The notes under the pieces were generated by a model, which saw only the letters and a program-made list of their open reading frames with translations, was not told the origin of the DNA and did not search any database. The position numbers and the translations under genes are program-made. A stretch of 46,054 bases of DNA from Mesorhizobium sp. LNHC252B00 (lineage in GTDB: Bacteria; Pseudomonadota; Alphaproteobacteria; Rhizobiales; Rhizobiaceae): contig NZ_AYWO01000003.1 of assembly GCF_000502955.1 (NCBI RefSeq), forward strand, positions 302,885 to 348,938, written 5' to 3'. This document shows positions 21,816 through 31,327 of the stretch, piece after piece (the stretch's first letter is position 1; each line of letters begins with the position of its first letter).

Positions 21816-24305
21816 TTAGTCGGGATCTGGCTTGCGCACCTTGCGTCCCGTCTTGGCGGCCCGTCTTGCTTCGGCGGCAGCCTCCATCTTGGCCTGCTCC
21901 TGTTCGGCGAAGTCGGCCTCGATCTTGTCATCATCGGTCGGCCAGGCCTTGGGTTTGTGGACATCGACGACGGCGCGCGGGGTCGATGGAATTTCGATGT
22001 GCTCGCCGCTGAATTTCTCAAGCACGGCAAATCGGATGTCGTTCTGCGCGATGTTGCCGTTCATCACATCGGCCAGGAACACGCGGATGTCGAATTCGAG
22101 TGCGGCAGGCCCGAAGTTGGAAAACAGCACGAAGGGTTCGGGGTTTTTCAGCACCAAGGGATGGCTGCGGGCGATGTCCAGCAGGACGGCATGTACCTGC
22201 TTGACGTCGCTGCCATAGGCAACGCCGACCTTGATATCGATACGGCCGAGCTTGTTTCGATGCGTCCAATTGCCGACGGCATTGTTGATCAGGTTTGAAT
22301 TGGGCAGGATGACCGATTGCCGCTGGAAAGTTTCGATCTCGGTGGCGCGCACGCTGATCTTCTTGACGGTGCCGCTGACATCGCCGGCGACGATCCAGTC
22401 GCCGACCTTGAACGGCCGTTCCGCCAGAAGGATCAGGCCGGAAACGAAATTGGACACAACGTTCTGCAGACCAAAACCGATACCGAGGGAAAGAGCGCCG
22501 GCAACCAGCGCCAGACTGGAGAGGTCGATGCCCGCCGCCGATATGCCGACGAGCGCCGCCAGCGCAACACCGGCGTAGCCGACCGCCAGCCGGATCGAAT
22601 TGCGCACTCCGGTATCGACCTTGCCGCGCGCCATCACCGAACCGTCGAGCCAGCCCTGGAACCAGCGCGTCAGGAAATAACCGATGATGAAGACGACGAT
22701 GCCCGAAAGAATCCCGGTGACCGAAATCGTCACCGAACCGATATTGATCCCGGTTGCCAGTTTGTAGGCCCAGGCCTCGATATCGCCGGGCTGGAAGCCC
22801 CACATCAGCAGGATCAGCGGCAGAAATACCAGCACGATCATCACATTGATGGCGACGCTGACGACGAGGCCCAGCTGGTCGAGCGCGGTATCCTCGTAAC
22901 TTGAATTGGCTGACAGCCAGCGCCCGACGGACGTGTTGGTGAAAGCGCCCTCCTCGCCGATCGCGCGTGCCGACAGGAAGCCGATATAGGCTGTGACCAG
23001 CGCGGTGCCGGTAACAACCACCTGTTGAGAGACGAACAAGGCAAGTCCGATATAGCCGAGCAGCGCGGCAACGATAGTGAAAAGACCAAGCGCAAGCGAT
23101 GTATAGCGGAGCCATGCCGGCCACGGCCGCCAGCTTCCGTCATGCGCCTTGAACGGCCTCAGCATCGCCATCAGGATCAGGATAACGCCGACGATGATGG
23201 TGGCACCGAAACTGCGGGCGATGATCAGCGACAGCGGCGAGCCCATCTTGTCGTTGACCACTGACAGGAAATAGTTGACGCCGATGACCACCGCCATGGC
23301 GGTCGTCAGCCGCGCCAGCCAGCGCGCCGGGCCGGTTTCGACGGGGATAAGCCGCCAGTTCGGCAGCCGCGGCTCAAGCGCCGCGTTGGTCAGCCTGTTG
23401 ACGCAGAACACCACTCCGATAACCGCCGCGAGCGCATTCAGGAAGAGGCCGATATCGCCGCGCAGCACATTGTAATAGTTGAAAAAGAATACCGTGGAGG
23501 CCAGGAATACACCGACCGCCATCGTCGGCAGCAAGGTCGACCAGAAGGCCACCGAAAGACGGCTGAGATAGGATGGATCTTCGTTGGTGGGGTCAGCCTC
23601 GAACACCCGCCCGAACAGGCGCCTGCCGCCGACCAGCAGCACCAGGGCCAGCCCGAGCGCCACGAAGGTCGCGGCAAGGACGGCCTGGAACTTGAACTTG
23701 AAGGCGAAGCTCAGCCAGGACGATACCGCCTTGTAGAAATTGTCGAATTCGTCCCTGGCGTCGGAGAAGACCTGCGGGCTCAGTGCATCGGATAGCACGT
23801 AGCGCTTGGTCAAAAGATTGCGGAACAGCTCGCTGCGCATGCTGCCGATCCTGTCGATCAGCCCGCTGATGCGGATCGACAGGTTCTGCGCGCTGGCGAC
23901 GACCGCATTGATCTCGGCCTTCTCCGACGCCAGCGCCTGGCGTTCGCCGGTCACTATGTCGGGCTCCTGCGGCTGGCCTGCCGCCGGCGGCGGACCCAGT
24001 GTCTCGATCCGATTGTTGATATCGTTGAGGCGCGAACGGAACGCCAGCGCACCGGTGAGGGCCGCCCGCGACAGACCCTCCAGTTGCAGACGTATATCCA
24101 CCAGCGAGGCATCGTCCTCACCGTCCTGCTGTATCTTCTTCTCGAGGTCGTCAGTCTTGGCCGTCAGGCCCTGAATGACTTTCTGCTGATCGGTGATCAG
24201 TCCGGCGGCGCCCTGGCCGAGCGCCTGCGCAGTAGCGTCGAACGGGTGCAGCGCCGAGAAAACGAGCGCGAGGATCAAAATGAGGCGATGCAATCGGAAA
24301 ATCAT
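21816..24305 (-). CDS. Large mechanosensitive channel (MscS family, DUF3772-type N-terminus)
   Basis: An 829-residue inner-membrane protein. A signal-like segment (MIFRLHRLILILALVFSALH) precedes a periplasmic helical domain (about 25-190, the DUF3772 part). About ten or eleven membrane segments follow, then the MscS pore and beta domain around residues 580-700: GALSLGIGFGLQNVVSNFVSG is the pore helix and ERPFKVGDWIVAGDVSGTV the beta domain. The C-terminus is charged and cytoplasmic. It releases solutes on osmotic downshock, which fits an organism that takes up and degrades betaines. The start at 24305 was chosen for the signal sequence, though no strong ribosome site is seen; an ATG at 24371 is the alternative. 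Confidence 0.87.
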   Translation of the reverse strand: MIFRLHRLILILALVFSALHPFDATAQALGQGAAGLITDQQKVIQGLTAKTDDLEKKIQQDGEDDASLVDIRLQLEGLSRAALTGALAFRSRLNDINNRIETLGPPPAAGQPQEPDIVTGERQALASEKAEINAVVASAQNLSIRISGLIDRIGSMRSELFRNLLTKRYVLSDALSPQVFSDARDEFDNFYKAVSSWLSFAFKFKFQAVLAATFVALGLALVLLVGGRRLFGRVFEADPTNEDPSYLSRLSVAFWSTLLPTMAVGVFLASTVFFFNYYNVLRGDIGLFLNALAAVIGVVFCVNRLTNAALEPRLPNWRLIPVETGPARWLARLTTAMAVVIGVNYFLSVVNDKMGSPLSLIIARSFGATIIVGVILILMAMLRPFKAHDGSWRPWPAWLRYTSLALGLFTIVAALLGYIGLALFVSQQVVVTGTALVTAYIGFLSARAIGEEGAFTNTSVGRWLSANSSYEDTALDQLGLVVSVAINVMIVLVFLPLILLMWGFQPGDIEAWAYKLATGINIGSVTISVTGILSGIVVFIIGYFLTRWFQGWLDGSVMARGKVDTGVRNSIRLAVGYAGVALAALVGISAAGIDLSSLALVAGALSLGIGFGLQNVVSNFVSGLILLAERPFKVGDWIVAGDVSGTVKKISVRATEIETFQRQSVILPNSNLINNAVGNWTHRNKLGRIDIKVGVAYGSDVKQVHAVLLDIARSHPLVLKNPEPFVLFSNFGPAALEFDIRVFLADVMNGNIAQNDIRFAVLEKFSGEHIEIPSTPRAVVDVHKPKAWPTDDDKIEADFAEQEQAKMEAAAEARRAAKTGRKVRKPDPD

Positions 24306-24453
24306 GATTTTGATGGCGACTCGTGCGGCAAAGGCAATTTGAAATTGCCTGTCCTTGATAGAGACGGCCATATCATGGGGCAAGCCGTCGCAACCATCAC
24401 TGGCCCGTCCGATCACACAGTGCGTCGGCCAGTCGAAAGGCAATGGCGCAATA

Positions 24454-24494
24454 TTGGCTTTGCCGATGCGGCCTGCTCTATAGTCTGCCGCATC
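24454..24494 (+). promoter_or_regulatory. soxB promoter region with inverted repeat
   Basis: A TATAGT -10 box (24479-24484) lies between the arms GATGCGGC (24465-24472) and GCCGCATC (24487-24494); TTGGCT at 24454-24459 could be a loose -35 with a 19-base spacer. The dyad brackets the -10 box, so a bound protein would block RNA polymerase. The gap also carries the MscS promoter on the other strand. Confidence 0.5.
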
Positions 24495-24514
24495 GCCTGA
24501 ACCGGATGACCATG

Positions 24515-25774
24515 ATGGCAGAGTACTCGGCCTTTTCGCTGCTCGCGAACGCGCTCAAGGGAAACAAGGACTGGAAGCCGGCCTGGCGGAAGCCGGACCC
24601 GAAAGCGTCCTATGATGTCGTCATCATCGGCGGCGGTGGCCACGGGCTGGCGACCGCTTATTATCTCGCCAAGGAGCACGGCATCACCAATGTCGCCGTG
24701 CTGGAGAAAGGCTGGCTCGGCTCCGGCAATGTCGGCCGCAACACGACAGCCGTGCGCTCGAACTACCTGCTGCCGGCCAACACGCGCTTCTACGAACACT
24801 CGATGAAGTTGTGGGAGAACCTTTCGCACGAGCTCAACTACAACGTCATGTTTTCGCAGCGCGGCTGCCTGAACCTGGCGCACACGCCGGCCCAGTTCGA
24901 CGACTATGCAAGGCGCGGCAACGCCATGCGCCATCTCGGCGTCGACGCCGAGCTGATGACACCGGCGCAGATCAAGCGCCTGATCCCGGCGCTCGACGTT
25001 TCCGGCGACGCACGCTTTCCGGTGGTCGGCGGCTTGATGCAGCGGCGCGCCGGCACTGCTCGCCACGATGCGGTGGCTTGGGGCTATGCGCGTGGCGCCG
25101 ACCGCCGTGGCGTCGATATCATCGAGAATTGCGAGGTCACCGGCTTCCTTCGCGATGGCGACAGCATCACGGGCGTCACGACGTCGCGCGGCGACATCCG
25201 CGCCAAGAAGGTGGCTGTCGCGGTGGCCGGCAGCACTGGACGCGTCATGCAGCTGGCCGGCATCGAGACGATGCCGATCGAAAGCCATGTGCTGCAGGCC
25301 TTCGTGACGGAATCGCTGAAGCCCTTCATCGACACCGTCGTCACGTTTGGCATGGGCCATTTCTACATGTCGCAGTCGGACAAGGGCGGCCTCATCTATG
25401 GCGGCGACATCGACGGCTACAACAGTTACGCCCAGCGCGGCAATTTGCCTATCGTCGATGAGGTGATGAGCGAGATGCTGGCGCTGTTTCCGGGCCTTGC
25501 CCGCGTGCGCATGCTGCGCTCCTGGGGCGGCGTCTGCGACATGTCGATGGATGGCTCGCCGATCATCACCACCGGCCCCCTGCCCGGCATGTATCTCAAC
25601 TGCGGCTGGTGCTATGGCGGCTTCAAGGCGACGCCGGCTTCCGGCTGGTGCTTCGCCTGGACCATCGCCAAGGATCAGCCGCACGACCTCAACGCCCCCT
25701 TCACGCTTGACCGCTTCCATCGCGGCCTGATGATCGACGACAAGGGCCAGGGTGCAAACCCGCGGCTGCATTAA
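24515..25774 (+). CDS. soxB: Sarcosine oxidase, beta subunit
   Basis: A 419-residue flavoprotein, the usual SoxB length. VVIIGGGGHGLATAYYLAKE (about 35-54) is the FAD-binding start, and RRAGTARHDAVAWG (about 178-190) contains the His (184 by my count) that in this family holds the covalent FMN. It oxidises sarcosine to glycine in the alpha-beta-gamma-delta complex. The second ATG of the ATGATG pair at 24512 is taken, since GGATGA then has room as ribosome site; 24506 and 24512 are alternatives. It is first in soxBDAG, and a palindromic repeat follows the stop directly. Confidence 0.92.
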   Translation: MAEYSAFSLLANALKGNKDWKPAWRKPDPKASYDVVIIGGGGHGLATAYYLAKEHGITNVAVLEKGWLGSGNVGRNTTAVRSNYLLPANTRFYEHSMKLWENLSHELNYNVMFSQRGCLNLAHTPAQFDDYARRGNAMRHLGVDAELMTPAQIKRLIPALDVSGDARFPVVGGLMQRRAGTARHDAVAWGYARGADRRGVDIIENCEVTGFLRDGDSITGVTTSRGDIRAKKVAVAVAGSTGRVMQLAGIETMPIESHVLQAFVTESLKPFIDTVVTFGMGHFYMSQSDKGGLIYGGDIDGYNSYAQRGNLPIVDEVMSEMLALFPGLARVRMLRSWGGVCDMSMDGSPIITTGPLPGMYLNCGWCYGGFKATPASGWCFAWTIAKDQPHDLNAPFTLDRFHRGLMIDDKGQGANPRLH

Positions 25775-25821
25775 ACCATGATGCGGAAAAGTGGAGAACG
25801 GTTTTCCGATAAGCTCATGGT
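25775..25821. repeat. Rhizobial-type palindromic repeat between soxB and soxD
   Basis: Nested arms: ACCATGA (25775-25781) with TCATGGT (25815-25821), and GGAAAA (25785-25790) with TTTTCC (25802-25807). It begins right after the soxB stop. The wording (GCGGAAAAGTGG...GGTTTTCCG) resembles short palindromes scattered in rhizobial genomes. It may tune soxB mRNA ends. Confidence 0.7.
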
Positions 25822-25842
25822 CAACCAAGAAGATAAAATTCG

Positions 25843-26139
25843 ATGCTGATCACCTGCCCCTATTGCGGCCCGCGCGACGTCATCGAGTTTACCTATCAAG
25901 GTGACGGCAACCGTCAGCGTCCCGACCCTGCCTCGCAGAATTTCGAGGCGTGGAACGCCTATGTCTACGACCGCCTGAACCCGGCCGGCGAACACAACGA
26001 GATCTGGCAGCATTCCGGTGGTTGCCGCGCGCATCTGAGGGTCGTGCGCAACACGCTGACGCATGAGATTTCCAGCGTCGCCTTTGTGCGCGGCGATCAT
26101 GGCTCGGCCGCGCGCCGCAAGGCGGAGGACAAGGCATGA
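25843..26139 (+). CDS. soxD: Sarcosine oxidase, delta subunit
   Basis: A 98-residue protein. CPYCG (Cys5, Cys8) near the start and HSGGC (His57, Cys61) later form the zinc site typical of SoxD. It is a small structural subunit of the heterotetramer. The end overlaps soxA by ATGA (26136-26139), so the two are translated together. Confidence 0.93.
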   Translation: MLITCPYCGPRDVIEFTYQGDGNRQRPDPASQNFEAWNAYVYDRLNPAGEHNEIWQHSGGCRAHLRVVRNTLTHEISSVAFVRGDHGSAARRKAEDKA

Positions 26140-29129
26140 GCCCGCGCCGCACCGACACCGGCGGCCGCATCGACCGGCTGAAAACGATCCGCTTCACCTT
26201 CGACGGCGCGACCTACACCGGCCATGCCGGCGACACGCTGGCGTCGGCCCTGCTGGCCAAGGGCATCACCCTCTTCGGTCGCTCGTTCAAATACCACCGC
26301 CCGCGCGGCCTGGTCACCGCAGGCATCGAGGAGCCCAACGCCCTGGTGACAGTGCTGAGGGGCGAGGTTCGCGAGCCTAATATTCCGGCGACCATGGTCG
26401 AGATCCATGACGGGCTGGTTGCCATCAGCCAGAACCGCTTTCCCTCGCTTACCTGGGACATCAACGCCGTCAACCAGCTCGGCGGCAAGATCCTGTCGGC
26501 CGGCTTCTACTACAAGACGTTCATGGGACCGGTGTTCGGTCCGCTGAAGGGCACGCGCTTCTGGATGTTTTGCGAGCATTTCATCCGTCGTGCCGCCGGG
26601 CTCGGCAGCGCCGGATCGGCCAAGGACCCGGCCCGCTACGAGCGCATGAACGCATTTTGCGATGTGCTGGTGGTCGGCTCCGGCCCGGCCGGCCTGATGG
26701 CAGCCAAGACCGCCGCCGATCTGGGCGTCCGCGTCATGCTGGCCGATCTCGAACCGCGTTTCGGCGGCTCGGCCAACTGGTCCGACGAGACCATCGATGG
26801 CGCATCGGCCGCCGATTGGGCTCGCCGCATCGTCGCCCAGCTCGAAGGCCGCGACAATGTCCGGCTTTTGCCGCGCACCACGGTGTGGGGCTACTACGAT
26901 AACAACACGCTCGCCGCGCTCGAACGGGTCAACGATCACAAGGAGCAGCCAGGCAAAGGCGAGCCGCGCCATCGCTACTGGGCGATCCGCGCCAAATCCG
27001 TGGTGCTGGCCACCGGCGCTTTCGAACGGCCGCTGGTGTTCCCCGGCAATGACCGGCCAGGCGTGATGCTGGCGCATGCCGCCGAGCGCTATGCCAACGA
27101 GTTCGGCGTGCTGCCGGGGGAGCGGATCGCGCTGTTCACCAACAATGACAGCGCCTATGGCGCGGCTGTCGCCTTGAAGAGGGCCGGCGCCGCGATCGTC
27201 GCCATCGCCGATATCAGGCCGGAGCTTTCGCCAGAAATGCGCAAGTTGGCCGCGGAAGTCGAAGCCGAGATCTTCGCCGGTCACGCCGTCATCGCCACCG
27301 AAGGTGGCAAGGCGCTGTCCGGTCTCAAGTTGCAACGCTTCGACATGACCAACGGAACGCTCACCGGCGATGCGCGCAGCATCCATGCCGATTGCCTGCT
27401 GATGTCAGGCGGCTGGTCGCCGACCATTCATCTCGCAAGTCAGGCTGGCGCCAAAGCGGAATGGAACGAGGCGTTGCAAGCTTTCCTGCCGCCGAAGCCG
27501 ACGCAGAAATGGGTCGGCGCCGGCGCCTTCAACGGCCATTTCATGACCCTCGAGGCAATACTGGACGGCCGCAACGCGGGTTTTTCGGCGGTCGGCGCAA
27601 CAGTCACGCCGATGGCGTACCCGATTATCGAATCCTTGCCTTGTGACCCCCGTCCTGCCCCGGTGTTCGAGATCAGGGCCAAGGGCAAGAGCTTTGTCGA
27701 CTTCCAGCACGACGTCACCGCCGAGGACGTGCGGCTGGCGCACCGCGAAGGCTTTGTCTCGGTCGAGCATCTAAAGCGCTACACCACGCTCGGCATGGCG
27801 ACCGACCAGGGCAAGAGCTCCAACGTGCCCGGCCTTGCCATCATGGCCGAAGCGCTGGGCAAGCCGATCCCAGAGGTCGGCACGACGCGTTTCCGGCCGC
27901 CCTTTGCGCCGGTTTCCATTGGTTCGCTGGCGGCCGAGCGCTTCGGCGACCTGAAGCCCGAACGGCTGACGCCGATGCATGACTGGCATCTAGCCAATGG
28001 TGCAACGATGTATTCCGCCGGCCTCTGGTACCGTCCGATGATCTATGGCCATGCCGGCGAGACGGTCGAGCAGGCCTATGTCCGCGAAGCCAAGGCGACG
28101 CGCGAGAGCGCCGGCATCGTCGATGTCTCGACACTGGGCAAGATTGCGGTGCAAGGGCCCGACGCCGCTCTGTTCCTCGACCGCGTCTATACCAACATGT
28201 TTTCGACGCTCGCCGTCGGCAAGGCCCGCTACGGCCTGATGCTGCGCGAGGACGGCCTCGCCTTCGACGACGGCACCACCTGGCGACTCGGCGAGCAGGA
28301 TTTCCTGATGACCACCACCACGGCCAACGCTGGCAAGGTGATGCAGCATCTCGAATATTTCCTCGACGTGATCTGGCCGGACCTGAAAGTCCACGTCACC
28401 TCGGTGACCGACGAATGGGCGGGCGCCGCGATCGGCGGGCCCAAGGCCAGGCAGATCCTTGCTACATGTGTCACTGGCACAGCGGTGGACAACGCTACCT
28501 TGCCGTTCATGGGCATCGTTCGTGGCGAGATATCAGGCGTACCGGTGATGATTTGCCGGCTGTCTTTCTCCGGTGAAATGGCCTTCGAAGTCTATTCCGG
28601 CGCCGGCTACGGCACCCATGTCTGGGAAGCCTTGATCGAGGCCGGCAAGCCATTCGGGCTGGTCACCTACGGGCTCGAGGCGCTCGGCACGATGCGCATC
28701 GAGAAAGGTCATGTCACCGGCGCCGAGATCGATGGCCGCACCACTGCGCGCGATTTGCATCTCGACTGGATGCTGTCGAAGAAGAAGCCGTTCATCGGCT
28801 CGGCGATGATGGACCGCGAAGGCCTGATCGCCGCTGACCGCCTGGAACTGGTCGGCCTGATTTCGCTCGACAACCGGCCACTCAACGGCGGCGCGCACAT
28901 CGTCGAAGAACTGGACGAGGCCAATCCGCACGGTTCCATCGGCCACATCACCGCCTGCTGCTATTCGCCGGCGCTCGGCAAGCATATCGCGCTTGCGCTG
29001 ATCAAGGGCGGCAAGGCCAGGCAGGGCACGCGCGCCCATGTCTCCGATCCCTTGCGCAAGCGGTTCGGACCGGTCGAGATCGTCTCCAACCACTTCTTCG
29101 ATCCGGATGGGAGTCGCATGCATGGTTGA
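26136..29129 (+). CDS. soxA: Sarcosine oxidase, alpha subunit
   Basis: A 997-residue subunit. The N-terminal 2Fe-2S ferredoxin-like fold (about 10-100, with FDGATYTGHAGDTLASALLA) is followed by a pyridine-nucleotide-binding domain (VLVVGSGPAGLMAAKTAADLG, about 173). The C-terminal half (about 600-990) is a GcvT-type folate domain (GVDVSTLGKIAVQGPDA, GLEALGTMRIEKGHVTG) that captures the methylene group as methylenetetrahydrofolate. It overlaps soxD by 4 bases and soxG by 8. The length is normal for the family. Confidence 0.94.
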   Translation: MSPRRTDTGGRIDRLKTIRFTFDGATYTGHAGDTLASALLAKGITLFGRSFKYHRPRGLVTAGIEEPNALVTVLRGEVREPNIPATMVEIHDGLVAISQNRFPSLTWDINAVNQLGGKILSAGFYYKTFMGPVFGPLKGTRFWMFCEHFIRRAAGLGSAGSAKDPARYERMNAFCDVLVVGSGPAGLMAAKTAADLGVRVMLADLEPRFGGSANWSDETIDGASAADWARRIVAQLEGRDNVRLLPRTTVWGYYDNNTLAALERVNDHKEQPGKGEPRHRYWAIRAKSVVLATGAFERPLVFPGNDRPGVMLAHAAERYANEFGVLPGERIALFTNNDSAYGAAVALKRAGAAIVAIADIRPELSPEMRKLAAEVEAEIFAGHAVIATEGGKALSGLKLQRFDMTNGTLTGDARSIHADCLLMSGGWSPTIHLASQAGAKAEWNEALQAFLPPKPTQKWVGAGAFNGHFMTLEAILDGRNAGFSAVGATVTPMAYPIIESLPCDPRPAPVFEIRAKGKSFVDFQHDVTAEDVRLAHREGFVSVEHLKRYTTLGMATDQGKSSNVPGLAIMAEALGKPIPEVGTTRFRPPFAPVSIGSLAAERFGDLKPERLTPMHDWHLANGATMYSAGLWYRPMIYGHAGETVEQAYVREAKATRESAGIVDVSTLGKIAVQGPDAALFLDRVYTNMFSTLAVGKARYGLMLREDGLAFDDGTTWRLGEQDFLMTTTTANAGKVMQHLEYFLDVIWPDLKVHVTSVTDEWAGAAIGGPKARQILATCVTGTAVDNATLPFMGIVRGEISGVPVMICRLSFSGEMAFEVYSGAGYGTHVWEALIEAGKPFGLVTYGLEALGTMRIEKGHVTGAEIDGRTTARDLHLDWMLSKKKPFIGSAMMDREGLIAADRLELVGLISLDNRPLNGGAHIVEELDEANPHGSIGHITACCYSPALGKHIALALIKGGKARQGTRAHVSDPLRKRFGPVEIVSNHFFDPDGSRMHG

Positions 29130-29739
29130 GCGCCAATCACCCGAGCGCAAGCCGCCAGAGCACTTGTCGCCACTCGAGCCGGAATTTCACGTCGGCTCGC
29201 ACGGCAATTTCGAGCATGGCGTCGAAATCATCCTGACCGAAACGACGCCGGGCTCGATCGTGCAGCTCGCCGCCTGGCCCGGCGAGGAGAAGAAGCTGAT
29301 TGCAGCCATCCGCACCGTCACTGGGCTTGCGCTGCCCGATGGCGCCGGCGGCGGTGTGAGCGACGGCGTGAAGTCGGTGTTCGGCTTCGCGCCAGGAAAG
29401 TTCACCGTTGCCGACGAGGCCGAGGGGCTGGCCGCGGCCTTTGCCAAGGTGGTTACCCCGGCCATCGGTACCGTCACCGACCTCTCGCATGGCCGCACCG
29501 CCATCCGCATCGCCGGGCCGAAGGCCGAATGGGTGCTGGCGAAATTCTTCGCCATCGACTTTTCGCTGCCGGCCTTCCCGGTCGGCGCCGGCCGGTCGAC
29601 CACCCATCACGACGTCTTCGCCCAGATCCAGCGCACCGGCGCCGACCAGTTCGACATCTACGTCTTCCGCTCCTTCGCCCGGTCGTTCTGGAAGGCGCTC
29701 TGTCATGCAAGCGAGGAAGTTGGCTACGAGGTGCAGTAG
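29122..29739 (+). CDS. soxG: Sarcosine oxidase, gamma subunit
   Basis: A 205-residue subunit with GcvT-like fold features: RIAGPKAEWVLAKFFAIDFS and the late FDIYVFRSFARSFWKAL, both usual in SoxG. The ATG at 29122 overlaps the soxA stop by 8 bases. It is the last gene of soxBDAG; no terminator was seen in the 110 bases before the convergent nitroreductase gene. Confidence 0.9.
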   Translation: MVERQSPERKPPEHLSPLEPEFHVGSHGNFEHGVEIILTETTPGSIVQLAAWPGEEKKLIAAIRTVTGLALPDGAGGGVSDGVKSVFGFAPGKFTVADEAEGLAAAFAKVVTPAIGTVTDLSHGRTAIRIAGPKAEWVLAKFFAIDFSLPAFPVGAGRSTTHHDVFAQIQRTGADQFDIYVFRSFARSFWKALCHASEEVGYEVQ

Positions 29740-29850
29740 AGGCGGCCGGCCTCTCGCCGACGACTTCCGCCTCCTGTTCGTGATTGAGGGCGTCATCACG
29801 CTCTGTGCGCTGCTTGCCTACCTACCACCTGGGTTCCTAGCCGGACCGGC

Positions 29851-30555
29851 TTACTCGCTGAACGTCACCCACTCTTCCAGCGGCACGCGGTCGGTGCGGA
29901 AGGTGTTTTCCGGTTTGGATAGGTCCTCATGGCCAAGCGCCATACCGCAGACGACGATCTCCTCGTCGGGAATGTTGAGCACCGGCCTTATCTGCCGATG
30001 GTAGGGTGCAAACGCTGCCTGTGGGCAAGTGTGCAAACCCCTACCGCGCGCCGCGACCATGATGTTCTGCAGGAACATGCCGTAGTCGATCCATGAGCCT
30101 TGGTTGAGCCGGCGGTCGATGGTGAAGATCATGCCGACCGGCGCGTCGAAGAAGACGAAGTTGCGGTCGTGCTGGGCGCGCATCTTGTCGACCTCGCGGC
30201 GGCCGATGCCGAGCGCGCCGTAGAGGCCGAAGCCGTTGGCGCGGCGCCGGGTCAGGTACGGCTCGAAGAACTGGGTGGGATAGTAGCGGTACTCGTCCCA
30301 GTCGGCTTTTTCGGCGCGAATGCCAGAATTGAGAATGGCGTCGGTAATCTGCTGCTTGGTCTCGCCCTTGGTGACATAGACCTTCCACGGCTGCATGTTG
30401 GTGCCCGACGGAGCCCGCGCTGCAACTGCCAGAATGGCGCGGATCGTATCGTCGTCGACCATGTCGGGCAGGAAAGCGCGCACCGAGCGGCGCGACAGAA
30501 TCGCCTCGTCGACGATCTCGGCCTCGCTCGCGATTCGAGTGTTGTTTTCCAGCAT
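29851..30555 (-). CDS. Nitroreductase family protein
   Basis: A 234-residue FMN enzyme. ILSRRSVRAFLPDMVDDDTI (about 16-35) and APSGTNMQPWKVYV (about 46-60) bind the FMN phosphate. The later NIMVAARGRGLHTCPQAAF and GMALGHED complete the family pattern. Substrate cannot be told from sequence. The ATG at 30555 has AAGGGAC upstream; a longer start at 30684 adds 43 unlike residues. It diverges from the XRE-cupin regulator, which may control it. Confidence 0.85.
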   Translation of the reverse strand: MLENNTRIASEAEIVDEAILSRRSVRAFLPDMVDDDTIRAILAVAARAPSGTNMQPWKVYVTKGETKQQITDAILNSGIRAEKADWDEYRYYPTQFFEPYLTRRRANGFGLYGALGIGRREVDKMRAQHDRNFVFFDAPVGMIFTIDRRLNQGSWIDYGMFLQNIMVAARGRGLHTCPQAAFAPYHRQIRPVLNIPDEEIVVCGMALGHEDLSKPENTFRTDRVPLEEWVTFSE

Positions 30556-30673
30556 GGGCCGTCCCTTAACCCTCGTCTCGACCAGACGTCCCCACTCGCC
30601 GTTCGTGCCCGAGCCTTTGCATGAACCATCAAAATCGTGCAAGCAAATCTTGAGCAAGCGTGAAAATCCACTT

Positions 30674-30724
30674 GATTTTTTCATGCGCTTGATTTCTCAT
30701 GAAATTTATGCGGATTTTTTCATG
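30674..30724. promoter_or_regulatory. Three repeated sites before the XRE-cupin regulator
   Basis: GATTTTTTCATG occurs at 30674-30685 and 30713-30724, and GATTTCTCATG at 30691-30701. The middle one reads ATTTC-TCAT-GAAAT, a near-palindrome. The last copy ends two bases before the GTG at 30727. Spaced repeats in front of an XRE-type gene fit an autoregulatory operator that could also cover the nitroreductase promoter. Confidence 0.6.
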
Positions 30725-30726
30725 AA

Positions 30727-31323
30727 GTGAGCGCCTTGCCTTCGCCTACAGCAAGTACATTGCAGGGACCTGACGAACGCGTGCTGGCCGGCGATATTAG
30801 GGCCTTGCGCAAACTGCGTGGTCTGACGCTGGCGGAGATCGGCCTGAAGCTTGGCCGTTCGGTCGGTTGGGTCAGTCAGGTGGAGCGTGGCTTGTCAACG
30901 CCATCGCTCAGCGACCTCAGAGCTTTCGCCGAACTGTTTGGTGTGCCGATCAGCCTGTTCTTCAGCCATGACGTGCCTGTCGAAAGCGAGCGCGGCGTGG
31001 TTGTGCGCGCCGGCAGACGTCGCACGCTTGGCACAAGCGAAACCGGCTTGGTGGAGGAGCTTCTGTCGCCCGATCTCGGCGGTAGCTTCGAAATGGTGCG
31101 TTCGGTCTTCGCGCCGGGTGCCGAACTGAAGGCCGAGGCACAGCGGCCGACCGAGGAAGCCGGGTACGTCGCATCCGGACTGTTCGACATCGAAATAGCC
31201 GGCGTCTGGCATCGGCTTGGCGAGGGCGATTCCTTTCGCTTCGAAGGCAAGCCCTACCGTTGGCGCAATCCGGGTTCCGAGCCGGCAATTGTCATCTGGG
31301 TGGTTTCACCACCAGTCTATTGA
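30727..31323 (+). CDS. XRE-family regulator with C-terminal cupin domain
   Basis: A 198-residue regulator. Residues about 22-78 form the helix-turn-helix (IRALRKLRGLTLAEIGLKLG, then VSQVERGLSTPSLSDLRAFA). Residues about 110-195 are the cupin barrel that senses a small ligand (GYVASGLFDIEIAGVWHRLG, RWRNPGSEPAIVIWV). The GTG at 30727 lies just behind the three repeats; a TTG at 30736 is also possible. It likely controls the following flavoprotein operon, whose start is 100 bases beyond, with a repeat in between. Confidence 0.85.
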   Translation: MSALPSPTASTLQGPDERVLAGDIRALRKLRGLTLAEIGLKLGRSVGWVSQVERGLSTPSLSDLRAFAELFGVPISLFFSHDVPVESERGVVVRAGRRRTLGTSETGLVEELLSPDLGGSFEMVRSVFAPGAELKAEAQRPTEEAGYVASGLFDIEIAGVWHRLGEGDSFRFEGKPYRWRNPGSEPAIVIWVVSPPVY

Positions 31324-31327
31324 AGAA

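Noticed and set aside
24443..24514. Upstream starts of soxB at 24443
   Set aside because: It would place the promoter and its dyad inside the coding region. The length from 24515 matches known SoxB.
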